A stretch of DNA of 64,000 bases from Marinobacter zhejiangensis (GCF_900114775.1 NZ_FOUE01000006.1:62001-126000), one strand, 5' to 3'; positions 42,781 to 52,043 are shown, numbered from the stretch's first letter. Made by a program: numbers and translations. Notes: a model not told the origin generated them from the sequence alone.

Positions 42781-43443
42781 ATGGAGACTACGGAAAACCA
42801 AGCCAGCATACTGCTGATTGACGATCACCCGCTGCTGCGGCAGGGCATCAAACAGCTGGTGGAACTGGAAGACGATATGCAGATTGCCGGTGAAGCCAGC
42901 AACGCCCTGGACGGCATTGCCCTGGCCCTGGACCTTGAACCCGACCTGATCCTGCTGGACCTCAATATGCCGGAAATCAACGGCATCGAAACCCTGAAGC
43001 GCCTGCGAGCGGAAAACGTGAGCTCGCGGATCGTCATCTTTACCGTGTCCGATCACGAAGACGATGTGGTCGCCGCCCTGCGCGCTGGCGCCGACGGCTA
43101 CCTGCTCAAGGACATGGAACCGGAAGACCTGGTGCCTCAACTGCGTCAGGCCGCGACCGGCCGCATGGCCATCAGTGACCGGTTAACTGCGTTGCTGGCC
43201 CAGGCCCTGCGGGACCAGAAGCCAGAGACCGAGAAAGCCGACTACAACAGCCTGACCCCCCGGGAAAAGGACATACTCAAGCTAATTGCCGACGGGCTCT
43301 CCAACAAGATGATTGGCCGCCGGTTGGACATCAGCGATGGCACTGTGAAAGTCCACGTCAAGCACCTGCTCAAAAAGCTCAAACTGCGCTCTAGGGTAGA
43401 GGTTGCGGTCTGGGCCGTCGAGGAAGGCCTGCACCGCGACTGA
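42781..43443 (+). CDS. narL: Nitrate response regulator NarL
   Basis: A 220-residue response regulator with receiver domain (phospho-acceptor Asp60 in [15 protein letters not shown]; acidic pair in LLIDDHP) and a LuxR-type helix-turn-helix ([48 protein letters not shown]). It is co-transcribed with narX. NarL dimers bind inverted heptamers spaced by 2 bases, which matches the 7-2-7 palindromes found before narX, narG, dnr, nos/narK1 and moaA here. Confidence 0.95.
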   Translation: METTENQASILLIDDHPLLRQGIKQLVELEDDMQIAGEASNALDGIALALDLEPDLILLDLNMPEINGIETLKRLRAENVSSRIVIFTVSDHEDDVVAALRAGADGYLLKDMEPEDLVPQLRQAATGRMAISDRLTALLAQALRDQKPETEKADYNSLTPREKDILKLIADGLSNKMIGRRLDISDGTVKVHVKHLLKKLKLRSRVEVAVWAVEEGLHRD

Positions 43444-43534
43444 CCGGCACCCGGGCCGACTCTGCGAAATATCAAGTCGGCCCGTTGCCAGCCACGCTAA
43501 GCTCCGGACACACCCTCTGTGTCAGGAGCCAGCC

Positions 43535-44029
43535 ATGGCCTTTCTCCCCATTCCCCGGAGCCTCTTCCCCGCCCCATTGCGACGACAATGCCGGGCTCTG
43601 CTGGCAGAATACCTGCCCAGCCCAGCACCGCTGTTCCATAGCCTCGAACAACGTATCCCCCAGCCCGCCAGACAACTGGCGGTTGAGTTGCCACTGAACC
43701 AGCTTTTTGCGGATGCCATCAGCGATGGTGAGTTTGAAGTGCTGGAAGGACGCACCTTGCGACTGGAGCTCGACGGCGGCTTCCCTGGCATCACCCTGGG
43801 CTACTGGCAAGGCCGCTTTCGCCAGGTGGAAGGCCGCGGAGAGGCCACCATTCGGGGATCCCTGAAGGCGTTCCGCCAGCTTGCGGAACGTAAGGTTGAT
43901 CCGGATCAGCTGTTCTTCCAGCGGCGGCTGGTGATTGAGGGCGACACCGAACTGGGGCTCACCCTGAAGAACCTGCTGGACGGGCTGGAGTGGTCGCTAC
44001 CCCAACTGCCCACGGCCCCCTGGCGCTGA
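43535..44029 (+). CDS. ubiT: UbiT, SCP2-domain factor of O2-independent ubiquinone synthesis
   Basis: The protein is 164 residues from the ATG at 43535, preceded by CAGGAG; the upstream open frame is the tail of narL's neighbourhood and was trimmed. The SCP2 lipid-binding domain spans about residues 45-150 (LPLNQLFADAISDGEFEVLEGRTLRLEL, FRQLAERKVDPDQLFFQRRLVIEGDTELGLTLKNLLDGLEW). UbiT works with the UbiU-UbiV hydroxylase, whose genes converge on it with a 3-base gap. Ubiquinone made this way would feed NarI and NorZ under anoxia. Confidence 0.9.
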   Translation: MAFLPIPRSLFPAPLRRQCRALLAEYLPSPAPLFHSLEQRIPQPARQLAVELPLNQLFADAISDGEFEVLEGRTLRLELDGGFPGITLGYWQGRFRQVEGRGEATIRGSLKAFRQLAERKVDPDQLFFQRRLVIEGDTELGLTLKNLLDGLEWSLPQLPTAPWR

Positions 44030-44032
44030 CGT

Positions 44033-44923
44033 TCAGCCTCTCAGCTCCATCCCTGGGCGACCGTACCAATAGCCATCACAGGGGGGGGCCTCAACCAGCG
44101 CCAGGGGATCGGATGGCGGCACCTGCCCACGCCGAACCTGATCGAATCTGGCCACCACCTCTGCCATGCCCTGATGCTCAGGGCTCAGGCGAACCGTTGA
44201 CACCCCCATCTCAGCCATGTCCGGAAGCTGGCGCATGAGGTCGTAGCGGGCGCCCGACAGCGTCGAAATACCGTTGATCCGAAACAGTTCCTGGGCCTCC
44301 CGGGACCGCAGCGCCAGACCATCGGGGTGCTGGAGGCAACGGAACTCACAGTTATCTTTCGGCAGGTTGTAGTGGCGAGCGGTAAAGCAGCGGGACGACC
44401 AGGCCAGGGGCAGGAACCCCCAGGAAAAGACTTCCACCGGCAAGTCCAGACCTTCCTGCTCCAGCTCTTCCAGCAGGCATTGCAAGGTGTCCCGGGACAG
44501 CTCCACCGGCAGGCACCAGCCCTGCAAGCCGCGATTGGCCAGCACCCTGAGCGTCGCCGTGTTGTAGATGTTCATGGCGGGACCGGTGACAAACGGCAGC
44601 TCATGGCGTATCGCCAAATTCACCGCACTCTGGTCATTGGCTTCCACCAGAAACTCCTGCTGACTGCAGAGCTTACGGAGCGTGCGGAGATCCGCTTCCG
44701 ATTCCACCAGGGTGAGCGATGACAGCACCACCTTCTTGCCGCACTGCGCCAGCTCCCGGGCCAGGCCCAGCCAGTCGTCCGGTTTCAGCTCCCGACGCCG
44801 TGAGCACACCGCCTCCCCCAGATAAATCGTATCCACCGGCCAGTCCGCCGCCTCACCATAGAACTCAAACACACTTTGACGGGACCAGAACCAGAGAATC
44901 GGCCCCAGGGACAGGTTCAACAT
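44033..44923 (-). CDS. ubiV: UbiV, iron-sulfur subunit of O2-independent ubiquinone hydroxylase
   Basis: The protein is 296 residues from the ATG at 44923, preceded by GGGAGG; the longer start at 44965 would overlap ubiU. A member of the U32 family with the cluster cysteines in GEAVCSRRR and SSRCFTARHYNLPKDNCEFRCLQ. UbiV pairs with UbiU to hydroxylate ubiquinone precursors without O2, using prephenate. It is not a peptidase despite the family name. It lies 13 bases after ubiU. Confidence 0.92.
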   Translation of the reverse strand: MLNLSLGPILWFWSRQSVFEFYGEAADWPVDTIYLGEAVCSRRRELKPDDWLGLARELAQCGKKVVLSSLTLVESEADLRTLRKLCSQQEFLVEANDQSAVNLAIRHELPFVTGPAMNIYNTATLRVLANRGLQGWCLPVELSRDTLQCLLEELEQEGLDLPVEVFSWGFLPLAWSSRCFTARHYNLPKDNCEFRCLQHPDGLALRSREAQELFRINGISTLSGARYDLMRQLPDMAEMGVSTVRLSPEHQGMAEVVARFDQVRRGQVPPSDPLALVEAPPCDGYWYGRPGMELRG

Positions 44924-44936
44924 TCGTACCTCCCGG

Positions 44937-45932
44937 TTATTTCCATTGACGGTGATAGGCTCCAAGGGTGGTCAGGCCACCCTCGGAAACGCTGGCCAAG
45001 GTGTCCTGCCAGGCAGGGTCCACGGCAAAGCGGTCCGGCGTGTTCGCCAGACGGTCCAGCGCCTGACGCCAGGTTCCGGCCACCTGTCCGATATAGGCCG
45101 GGCTGCGCTGGCGGCCCTCAATTTTGACCGCACGGATGCCCAGCTCCGCCAGCTGGGGAATCAGGTCCATGGTATTGAGGCTGACCGGCTCTTCGATGGC
45201 GTGATAGACGTTGCCCTCAACATCAAAACGGCCTTTACACAAGGTCGGATAGCCAGCGTTCTCCCCCGGTCCGTAACGGTCGATCAACACGTCATTGAGA
45301 CGGGATTCCAGCCCGTTGGTGGTTTCCTCCCAACGCACTGCCTTGGCCGGGGAACAGGCGCCACGGGTGTTGGGGGATTCGTCGGTCAGGTAGGACGACA
45401 GATAGCAACGGCCTTCGGCCATGATGCACAGGCTGCCGAAGGCAAACACCTCCAGCTCCACCGGGCTCTGGCGGGCCACGTTACGAACCTGGTCAAGGGA
45501 GAGCACCCGTGGCAGCACCGCACGGCGGATATCAAAGGCGTCCTTGTAGAAAGACAGAGCCTCGTAGCTGGTGGCGGAACCCTGCACCGACAGATGGCGC
45601 GGCAAGTCCGGGTGGTGGCGGGCGGCGTAATCCAGCAGGCCCATGTCAGCCAGAATGACCGCGTCAACGCCAAGCGCCGCTGCCCGGTCCACCGCTGATG
45701 TCCACTGTTGCCAGCCCTGGGGTTGGGGGTAGGTGTTGATGGCACAGAACACACGGCAGCCACGGCTATGAGCGTATTCGATGCCTTCAGCGGCACGCTG
45801 ATCATTGAAGTTGAGGCCGGCAAACTGCCGGGCGTTGGTGCTGTCCCGGAAACCGAAGTACACCGCATTGGCGCCGTTATCGACGGCGGCCTTCAATGCG
45901 GGCAGGGTTCCGGCTGGGCATACCAGTTCCAT
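44937..45932 (-). CDS. ubiU: UbiU, iron-sulfur subunit of O2-independent ubiquinone hydroxylase
   Basis: A 331-residue U32-family protein with the UbiU opening MELVCPAGTLPALKAAVDNGANAVYFG and cluster cysteines in GSLCIMAEGRCYLSS, NTRGACSPAKAVRW and LCKGRF. It forms a complex with UbiV. It is the first gene of ubiUV. An FNR-type box 56 bases upstream fits anaerobic induction. Confidence 0.93.
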   Translation of the reverse strand: MELVCPAGTLPALKAAVDNGANAVYFGFRDSTNARQFAGLNFNDQRAAEGIEYAHSRGCRVFCAINTYPQPQGWQQWTSAVDRAAALGVDAVILADMGLLDYAARHHPDLPRHLSVQGSATSYEALSFYKDAFDIRRAVLPRVLSLDQVRNVARQSPVELEVFAFGSLCIMAEGRCYLSSYLTDESPNTRGACSPAKAVRWEETTNGLESRLNDVLIDRYGPGENAGYPTLCKGRFDVEGNVYHAIEEPVSLNTMDLIPQLAELGIRAVKIEGRQRSPAYIGQVAGTWRQALDRLANTPDRFAVDPAWQDTLASVSEGGLTTLGAYHRQWK

Positions 45933-45987
45933 GTCATCCCTCCTCTGCTATGAATGGAGAGACTAGACGGTCTGCGTCCTGGTCACC

Positions 45988-46001
45988 TTGATGATTATCA
46001 G
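45988..46001. promoter_or_regulatory. ubiU: FNR/ANR-type box before ubiUV
   Basis: TTGAT-GATT-ATCAG matches TTGAT-N4-ATCAA at 9 of 10. It is centred about 62 bases before the ubiU ATG. Confidence 0.75.
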
Positions 46002-46074
46002 ACCAGCCCGCTGGAGCTCCCTGCCCCAGCCTGGCCAAGAGGAATGTTCACAACGTCCAGGCTGTGCCGGGCGC

Positions 46075-47508
46075 TCAGATAATCCGGGAGAAACGCTGAC
46101 CAGCGCCGCCCTTGCGGTAGTAATCGAACAACTGGCAGATCGCACGGATCAGCAGGCGCCCCTGAGGCTGAACCTGCAACGTACGGCCATCGTCGGCGAT
46201 CAGACCATCGTTCACCATGGTCGCCAGTTGCGCCAGCTCGTCGGCAAAATAGAAATCGAACTCCCGTTCCCATACCTGCTCAAACTGCTGTCGATCCAGG
46301 CGGAAATGGCAGATCAGCTGTCCTATCACCCAGCGCCGGATACGGTCGTCATCCGTCAGCTCTACCCCGCGAACAATGGCCAGCCTGTTTTCGTCGATGG
46401 CTTGTTCCCAGTCCGCCAGCACCGGCGTATTCTGGAAATAGGCATCGTCGGTCTGACCAATAGCCGACACTCCAAGGGACACCAGGTCACAGTCCGAGTG
46501 GGTGGTGTAACCCTGGAAGTTACGGTGCAGCTGGCCGTTACGCTGGGCTACCGCCAGGCTGTCGTCCGGCTTGGCAAAATGATCCATGCCAATGTACTCG
46601 TAGCCTGCCTCCAACAGCCGGGCAATGGTGTTGTGCAGGATCGTCAGCTTCTCAGCCGGAGTGGGCAGGTCTTCCGCCCGAATCCGGGTTTGCGGGAAGA
46701 AGCGCTCCGGCAGGTGGGCGTAGCTGAACACCGACAACCGGTCCGGTGACATGTCGATCACCTGTTCCAGGGTTTCTGCAAAGGTGTCTGGGGTCTGGTG
46801 CGGCAGGCCGTAGATCAGGTCCAGATTAATAGACCTGAAACCCAACCGGCGGGATTCGTTCAAAACCGCCTGGGTCATACTCAAGGGTTGAATCCGGTTC
46901 ACCGCCTTCTGGACTTTCAGGTTCAGGTCCTGAACGCCAAGGCTGATACGGTTGAAGCCGAGATCCCACAGCGTCGCCAGGGTCTGGTCGTCCACTTCCC
47001 GCGGGTCAATCTCAACACTGAAGTCACGTTCGTCATCCGACTGCAGGTTGAACAGGTCGCGGTACCCCGCCATCAGTGTTCGCATGGCCTCGGGGGGCAG
47101 GAAGGTAGGCGTGCCCCCGCCCCAGTGCAGTTGTCGCACCTGACGCTCGGCACCAAACAGCGGGGCCTGCATGGCGGCTTCTTTCAGCAGTCGCTGCACA
47201 TAGGGCATGGCCTTGTCGCGCTTGCGGGTGACTTCCTTGTTACAGGCGCAGTAATAGCAAAGGCGCGCACAGAACGGCAGGTGTGTGTACAGCGACAGCG
47301 GCCCGCCCTGGGCGCGGCTGCGCTCGGCCGCCGCCAGTAACTGGTCAACGCCGAAATCCTGATTGAACTCAACCGCCGTGGGATAGGAGGTATATCGAGG
47401 CCCACTGAGGTCGTACCGACGAATCAGCGCCTCATTCCAAACCAGCGTTTTGGCAATCTCATCATACCCTTGCGCCAATTTGGCCTGCGCTCCAGCGTTA
47501 CCCAACAT
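46075..47508 (-). CDS. hemN: Oxygen-independent coproporphyrinogen III dehydrogenase HemN
   Basis: The protein is 477 residues from the ATG at 47508; GGGAGG lies 8 bases upstream, and a GTG at 47517 is too close. The radical SAM cluster cysteines are Cys80, Cys84 and Cys87 (YTHLPFCARLCYYCAC), with the HemN opening GPRYTSYPTA and HWGGGTPTFL. It makes heme precursors without O2, needed for NarI, NorZ and cytochromes. Regulated, most likely, by the FNR-type box 59 bases upstream. Confidence 0.93.
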   Translation of the reverse strand: MLGNAGAQAKLAQGYDEIAKTLVWNEALIRRYDLSGPRYTSYPTAVEFNQDFGVDQLLAAAERSRAQGGPLSLYTHLPFCARLCYYCACNKEVTRKRDKAMPYVQRLLKEAAMQAPLFGAERQVRQLHWGGGTPTFLPPEAMRTLMAGYRDLFNLQSDDERDFSVEIDPREVDDQTLATLWDLGFNRISLGVQDLNLKVQKAVNRIQPLSMTQAVLNESRRLGFRSINLDLIYGLPHQTPDTFAETLEQVIDMSPDRLSVFSYAHLPERFFPQTRIRAEDLPTPAEKLTILHNTIARLLEAGYEYIGMDHFAKPDDSLAVAQRNGQLHRNFQGYTTHSDCDLVSLGVSAIGQTDDAYFQNTPVLADWEQAIDENRLAIVRGVELTDDDRIRRWVIGQLICHFRLDRQQFEQVWEREFDFYFADELAQLATMVNDGLIADDGRTLQVQPQGRLLIRAICQLFDYYRKGGAGQRFSRII

Positions 47509-47566
47509 TCTGCACACCTCCCATCAATTCAGCTTTGCAGTCTAGCAGGCGGTGCAGACAGGGCTT

Positions 47567-47580
47567 TTGACGGACATCAA
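47567..47580. promoter_or_regulatory. hemN: FNR/ANR-type box before hemN
   Basis: TTGAC-GGAC-ATCAA matches the consensus at 9 of 10 and is of the form used by ANR. It is centred about 65 bases before the hemN start, in the divergent region with the DUF2235 gene. Confidence 0.8.
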
Positions 47581-47758
47581 AGCACCGGCAAAACCCTTGT
47601 GCCGACAGACTTCAGCTATACTTTCAAGGAGCCTCCAGACAATGTTGGGGTTCCCCTGCGAGCAGTGCATTGCCTTGAGGCTCCTGATCAGCGGCGTTGT
47701 CATCGCATTGCGATAGGCCTGAAATTTCACCTGACGGCAAGCTCGACAGGAGGCCACC

Positions 47759-49063
47759 ATGAACCCCACCAAACGCATCATCATCTGCTGCGACGGTACC
47801 TGGAATCAGCCCGATATTGATCCCACCAATGTGGTCAAACTGGTTCGTAGCATTGAGCCGGTCGCCGCAGACGGCACCCAACAAGTGGTTTTCTACGATC
47901 AGGGCGTCGGCACCGGCAGCAAAAGCGACAAGCTGCTCGGCGGCGCCTTCGGTAAGGGACTGGCCAAGAACATGCTCGACTGCTACCGCTTCCTTGTGCA
48001 CAACTACCATGAAGGCGATGAAATCTATACCTTCGGGTTCAGTCGCGGTGCCTATACCTCACGAGCCTTTGCCGGCTTTGTCTACGCCATCGGCCTGATG
48101 AAGAAAAGCAGGTTGGAGCAACTGCCAAAGGCCTACCAGTACTACCGTACAGAGCCCCGCAAACGTCCCCCAAGCAGTTACGACGACAACCCCCGCCCCA
48201 ACATCCGCATGGTGGGGGTATGGGATACCGTCGGCGCCCTGGGCGCCCCGACCCCACTGCTGGGCCGTTTCACCAAACCTTGGGTCGGTTTCTTCAACAC
48301 CCACATCAGCCCGATCATCGAGTATGCCTATCAGGCCCTGGCGCTCGACGAACAACGGACCACTTTCCGACCCGATCTATGGACGGGCACCGTTGAACCC
48401 CACCAGACGGTAGAGCAGTGCTGGTTCCGTGGCGTCCATTCCGATATTGGCGGCGGCTACAAGGAGTCCGGCCTGTCCGACATTGCCCTGTTCTGGATGG
48501 TGGGCAAGGCCCAGGATCTGGGCCTGGAAGTGGACACCGACTACCTGCGCCACATCTGCCACCCCAACCCAAACATGGCCGCACATGACTCCTTCAGCAC
48601 CGGCTATAAGCTACTGGAAAAGCTCAAGGTCAAACCGCTGATCCGCAATGTGTATGGCGAACAGGAGGACGAGCGCACCCGGCCGCTCAACGTCACCATC
48701 CACGACACCGTAATGACCGCCATCCGCTCCGGCCACTATCTGCCGCAAAACTTCGACTTCCCGTTCCCTGAAGAAGTCGTTGACCAACCGGAGAGCGATC
48801 ACGACTACCACGAGCGCAGGCACGAGACCCGCCACACCGTGAACCATGTGGAGGCCGAAGTGGCGTTGGCACCCGATGCCCAACCCCTGTCCTGCGAGTT
48901 GCTGGATTACAGCCTCAAGGGCGGTGTACGCATTCGCACCAACCAGCCGATCCAGGCCGGTGCCAAGGTGCAGATCGCCAGTGACTTCTTCGACCCTACC
49001 GAAGCCGTGTGCGTCTGGACCAAAGAACAGGATCACGGTCTGGCGTTCGAGAAGGCCGCCTGA
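47759..49063 (+). CDS. DUF2235 alpha/beta hydrolase fused to a PilZ-like domain
   Basis: A 434-residue protein. Residues 1-345 are a DUF2235 domain (IIICCDGTWNQPD opening; nucleophile motif GFSRG with Ser95; GVWDTVGALG with Asp156; RGVHSDIGGGY with Asp229 and His227). DUF2235 proteins include type VI secretion phospholipases, but many are housekeeping or unknown. Residues about 348-434 look like a PilZ domain: R354xxxR358 followed by DYSLKGG (D383xSxxG388), the two motifs that bind cyclic di-GMP. There is no signal peptide. GGAGG precedes the ATG. No secretion genes are nearby. Confidence 0.8.
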   Translation: MNPTKRIIICCDGTWNQPDIDPTNVVKLVRSIEPVAADGTQQVVFYDQGVGTGSKSDKLLGGAFGKGLAKNMLDCYRFLVHNYHEGDEIYTFGFSRGAYTSRAFAGFVYAIGLMKKSRLEQLPKAYQYYRTEPRKRPPSSYDDNPRPNIRMVGVWDTVGALGAPTPLLGRFTKPWVGFFNTHISPIIEYAYQALALDEQRTTFRPDLWTGTVEPHQTVEQCWFRGVHSDIGGGYKESGLSDIALFWMVGKAQDLGLEVDTDYLRHICHPNPNMAAHDSFSTGYKLLEKLKVKPLIRNVYGEQEDERTRPLNVTIHDTVMTAIRSGHYLPQNFDFPFPEEVVDQPESDHDYHERRHETRHTVNHVEAEVALAPDAQPLSCELLDYSLKGGVRIRTNQPIQAGAKVQIASDFFDPTEAVCVWTKEQDHGLAFEKAA

Positions 49064-49099
49064 TCCCTGCGGTTTTGTGCCGATGGCAGGCCCCCGGAT

Positions 49100-49681
49100 T
49101 CAACGGGGCTTGTCATCGGTACGAACCTCAACCACCAGGCCATTCTGCAGCACCACCACCCGGCGAAACTCGTTACGCCCAAATTCATAGAGCCATTCCT
49201 TGACCGGCATTACCACCACACCAGCGCCCGGGTAACCCGGCCAGCCAGCGTCAAAGGAACGCCAGTACACCCGCTGGGACAAGGCCTCGCCACACCGGCT
49301 CAACACCTCGTATTCACTCAGCCCCTCCCGCAGGAAACCGCTGGAACACCGCTCACCACTACCGGTGACAAAACCGTAGCCAAGGGACTCCTCCCGATAC
49401 AGCTTGCCGTCGCGGAACTCCAGCCGCCGGATCAGCCGGTGCGGCCCGGGGTTGTAGTACCAGTGTTCGATGGTGTCGGTGACCCCCAGGCCTGGCACCG
49501 CGGCAGACGGATACACTGCAATATGGTCAGGCTCACCGCAGCGCTCCCGCACCTCCACCGGCCAATCGCCAATATCCACCAGGGAATTGCCACAGCGAAA
49601 TGCGGCGGTCGCAGGCCAGGTTTGCAAGGCCAGAAGCAGCACCAACGGGAGTAACCGGTTCGCAGAGAACATGACCACCAT
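49100..49681 (-). CDS. DUF2845 exported protein
   Basis: The protein is 193 residues from the ATG at 49681 (GGGAGGG upstream; a second ATG at 49672). It has a Sec signal (LLPLVLLLALQTWPATAAF) and two DUF2845-like halves with cysteines (RCGNSLVDIGDWPVEVRERCGEPD and CSSGFLREGLSEYEVLSRCGEA). DUF2845 has no assigned function. It follows the tandem HAD gene on the same strand by 32 bases. Confidence 0.75.
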   Translation of the reverse strand: MVVMFSANRLLPLVLLLALQTWPATAAFRCGNSLVDIGDWPVEVRERCGEPDHIAVYPSAAVPGLGVTDTIEHWYYNPGPHRLIRRLEFRDGKLYREESLGYGFVTGSGERCSSGFLREGLSEYEVLSRCGEALSQRVYWRSFDAGWPGYPGAGVVVMPVKEWLYEFGRNEFRRVVVLQNGLVVEVRTDDKPR

Positions 49682-49713
49682 GACCAGCCCTCCCCCTTTC
49701 CCTACCCCATCCC

Positions 49714-51405
49714 CTAACCCGCCGGGCCGATTTCGCAGGCCAGCACCAGCGCCCAGAATTCCGAGAAATCGTTGACCACGACGTCGGGCTTGTCCGGGTG
49801 CTGGTGGGTACCGGGGAATATCTTGTTGAGCCAGGGCAGGTCCCACTGGGCACCATTGAAGAACACTGCGGTCATGCCCGCGCGCTTGGCGGCGATGATA
49901 TCGGTGGTGCTGTCGCCCACGTACCAGACACTGGGGTCAGCCGGATACTCAAGGTTATGGGCGGCCAGCAGCAGCTGGTCAGGATGAGGTTTGCGGAGCG
50001 GCGTATCGTCGCCACAGACATTGGTGTCAAACAGGTGGGCCCACCCCGTGCCTTCAACGGCGCCGAGTTCGTGTTCGAAGAATTCCCGGTCCCGGTTGGT
50101 GATCAAACCGACCTGAATGCCAAGACGCCGCAACGCCTCCAGCATGTCCCGCACCTTGGGCTCAAAGGGCTTTACGGTGCCGTAATGGTTGCGGTAGTGA
50201 CGGTTGAACGCTGTGTGGGCGACCTGTTTGGCCTCCTGGTCTTCGCCGAACAGCACTTCGAATATATCGGTGCGGGAGATCTTGCGATCGGCTTTGACCT
50301 TGGGGTGCAGGGCGGCAAACTCCCGGACGTAGGCCACCAGACGGGCGTCTTCCGGGGTCTTGCTGTCCTCCGGCATCACCATCCGTTCCATCAGGTTCAG
50401 GGATTGGAACTCCGGCAGCATGTCGTCCACTGCGTGGTACATGGCATCCAGGGTATCCACCAGGGTGGCGTGCCAATCGAACAGGATGATGGCGGGCCGG
50501 ATCAGCTTGGCCACCGCCGGGTGCCAATCGGCTTCGAGCCGTGGCTCCGGCGGCTCCGGTGGCGGGTGGTACGGCGGCCGGACAGTCTCAGGCTCGACGG
50601 CAAAGGCCTGAGGGTGGTTGCGGCTGAGCAGGTCCAGCCCGGACATCAGGTCGTCGAAACTGTCGAGGATGGCATGGGGTGAGTTGCGATGACTGAACCA
50701 GCTCTCTATCCGCTCCGGCTCCCAGCAGGCGCCGTTGTAGAACACCCGGGTGATGCCCGCGTGGGCCGCAGTGATCATGTCGACAAAGCTGTCCCCCACA
50801 TACCAGGCGCTGTCGTCTGCGGGCAGCCCCAGGTTATCCAGAGCCTTTAACATGATTTCCGGGTCCGGTTTGTAGTGGGTCACGTCATCCGCACAGACCG
50901 TGGTATCAAACAGGTTCGCCCAACGGCCACTGTCCACCGTGCGAATTTCGGTGTCGAGGAACTCCCGGTTGCGGTTGGTGGCCACCGCCAGCTTGATGCC
51001 CATTTCCTTGCAGGCTTCCAGATAATCGTAGACACCTTCCTGGAAGGGGCGAACCTGGCCAAAGTACTTTCGGTAGGCCTGATTGTAGGCCTCATGGGCG
51101 ATCAGCCGTGCGTCCTTGTCATCGCCGAAAATGGCGTTGAAGATATCGGTGCGGGATACCCGGCGCTCGGCCAGGATTCGGGGATGCAACCTTCGGTACA
51201 CGCGGATATAGCGCACCAGGCGGGCATCGTCCGGGGTCAGGCACTTGTCTTCCGGCAGCAGCCGCTCCACCAGCCCAAGGTCTTCCAACTGCGGCAGCAT
51301 GTCTTCCATCGCACTGAACATGGCATCACTGGTGTTGACCAGGGTGCCATGCCAGTCAAACATCAAGACTCGGGGGGGCGAGATCTCGTCGGAAAATCGA
51401 GCCAT
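49714..51405 (-). CDS. Tandem HAD-like protein with two phosphatase-fold halves
   Basis: A 563-residue protein made of two homologous HAD halves (about 10-260 and 300-560) joined by a proline-rich linker (about 275-290). Each half has motif I DWHGT/DWHAT (Asp17 and Asp310), motif II in TNRNR and TNRDR, a motif III lysine in YKPDPE and RKPHPD, and motif IV WYVGDSFVDM and WYVGDSTTDI. In both halves the second aspartate of the usual DxD is histidine, so ordinary phosphatase chemistry may be altered. It looks like phosphoglycolate-phosphatase relatives, but the substrate is unknown. The halves are clearly an ancient gene duplication. Confidence 0.8.
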   Translation of the reverse strand: MARFSDEISPPRVLMFDWHGTLVNTSDAMFSAMEDMLPQLEDLGLVERLLPEDKCLTPDDARLVRYIRVYRRLHPRILAERRVSRTDIFNAIFGDDKDARLIAHEAYNQAYRKYFGQVRPFQEGVYDYLEACKEMGIKLAVATNRNREFLDTEIRTVDSGRWANLFDTTVCADDVTHYKPDPEIMLKALDNLGLPADDSAWYVGDSFVDMITAAHAGITRVFYNGACWEPERIESWFSHRNSPHAILDSFDDLMSGLDLLSRNHPQAFAVEPETVRPPYHPPPEPPEPRLEADWHPAVAKLIRPAIILFDWHATLVDTLDAMYHAVDDMLPEFQSLNLMERMVMPEDSKTPEDARLVAYVREFAALHPKVKADRKISRTDIFEVLFGEDQEAKQVAHTAFNRHYRNHYGTVKPFEPKVRDMLEALRRLGIQVGLITNRDREFFEHELGAVEGTGWAHLFDTNVCGDDTPLRKPHPDQLLLAAHNLEYPADPSVWYVGDSTTDIIAAKRAGMTAVFFNGAQWDLPWLNKIFPGTHQHPDKPDVVVNDFSEFWALVLACEIGPAG

Positions 51406-51493
51406 ACGCAGGCCTCCTCCTGAAGCATTGGGAATCCACCACTGCCTTCAGTTAAGGTCATTTTTCCCCTGAGCACCAAACTCCAGCGGGAGA

Positions 51494-51994
51494 CTATTGG
51501 CCCCGCATCATCTCCCGCTGATTTTGCAGCATCTGCTCCATCATCAACTGCATCTGGTCAATGCGCCGCTCCATCTGTTGCATGCGCCGATCCTGATTCA
51601 TTGCTCCAGGCCCCTGACCTTGTGCACCGGGGTTGCGATTCGGGTTCATCATGCCCTGATTCTGACCGGGCATCTGACCGGTTCCGTTCATCATCCCCCG
51701 TCCCATCATGCCTTGCCCCATCATGCCGCCATGCATCTGATACATATAGCGCTGCATCAGTTCCATGTGCTCCGCCATCAGCTCCTGACGTTTTTCGAGA
51801 GACCCTTCCTCATGAATGGACTCCATAAGCTCATGCATCTCCTCCATGTTCTTTTCCATGTGCTCATACATCTCATCCGGGTCTCCCATTGGCATGTTGC
51901 CCGGGGCCCAGTTTTCATGGCCATAGTGAGCAAAGGCCGGAACAGCGACAGCGCCAATAATTGACGCCAGTACAACGGGCTTCCAGTTAATCAT
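51494..51994 (-). CDS. Met-rich exported protein, likely copper binder
   Basis: The protein is 166 residues from the ATG at 51994 (AGGAG 7 bases upstream; the frame continues upstream into the next gene and was trimmed). It has a Sec signal (VVLASIIGAVAVPAFA), then HYGHENWAPGNMPMGDP and long methionine-rich helices with EHMEKNMEEMHELM and a GGMMGQGMMGRGMM stretch, plus a glutamine/proline-rich segment and a C-terminal QMEQMLQNQ coiled region. The many Met and His suggest Cu(I) binding in the periplasm. It follows a 152-aa gene that carries a CTGAA-type copper box, and copB-copA lie beyond. Confidence 0.75.
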   Translation of the reverse strand: MINWKPVVLASIIGAVAVPAFAHYGHENWAPGNMPMGDPDEMYEHMEKNMEEMHELMESIHEEGSLEKRQELMAEHMELMQRYMYQMHGGMMGQGMMGRGMMNGTGQMPGQNQGMMNPNRNPGAQGQGPGAMNQDRRMQQMERRIDQMQLMMEQMLQNQREMMRGQ

Positions 51995-52043
51995 GGCAAT
52001 TCTCCTGAGAACGGTTACAACAACACAGTGATCGCTGACTTGT

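Noticed and set aside
16677..43443. Nitrite reductase (nirS or nirK) inside the block
   Set aside because: No cytochrome cd1 or copper nitrite reductase frame was found; nitrite reduction must be encoded elsewhere or be absent.
44033..45932. U32 peptidase function
   Set aside because: The cluster cysteines and pairing with an SCP2 gene identify UbiU/UbiV, which are hydroxylase subunits.
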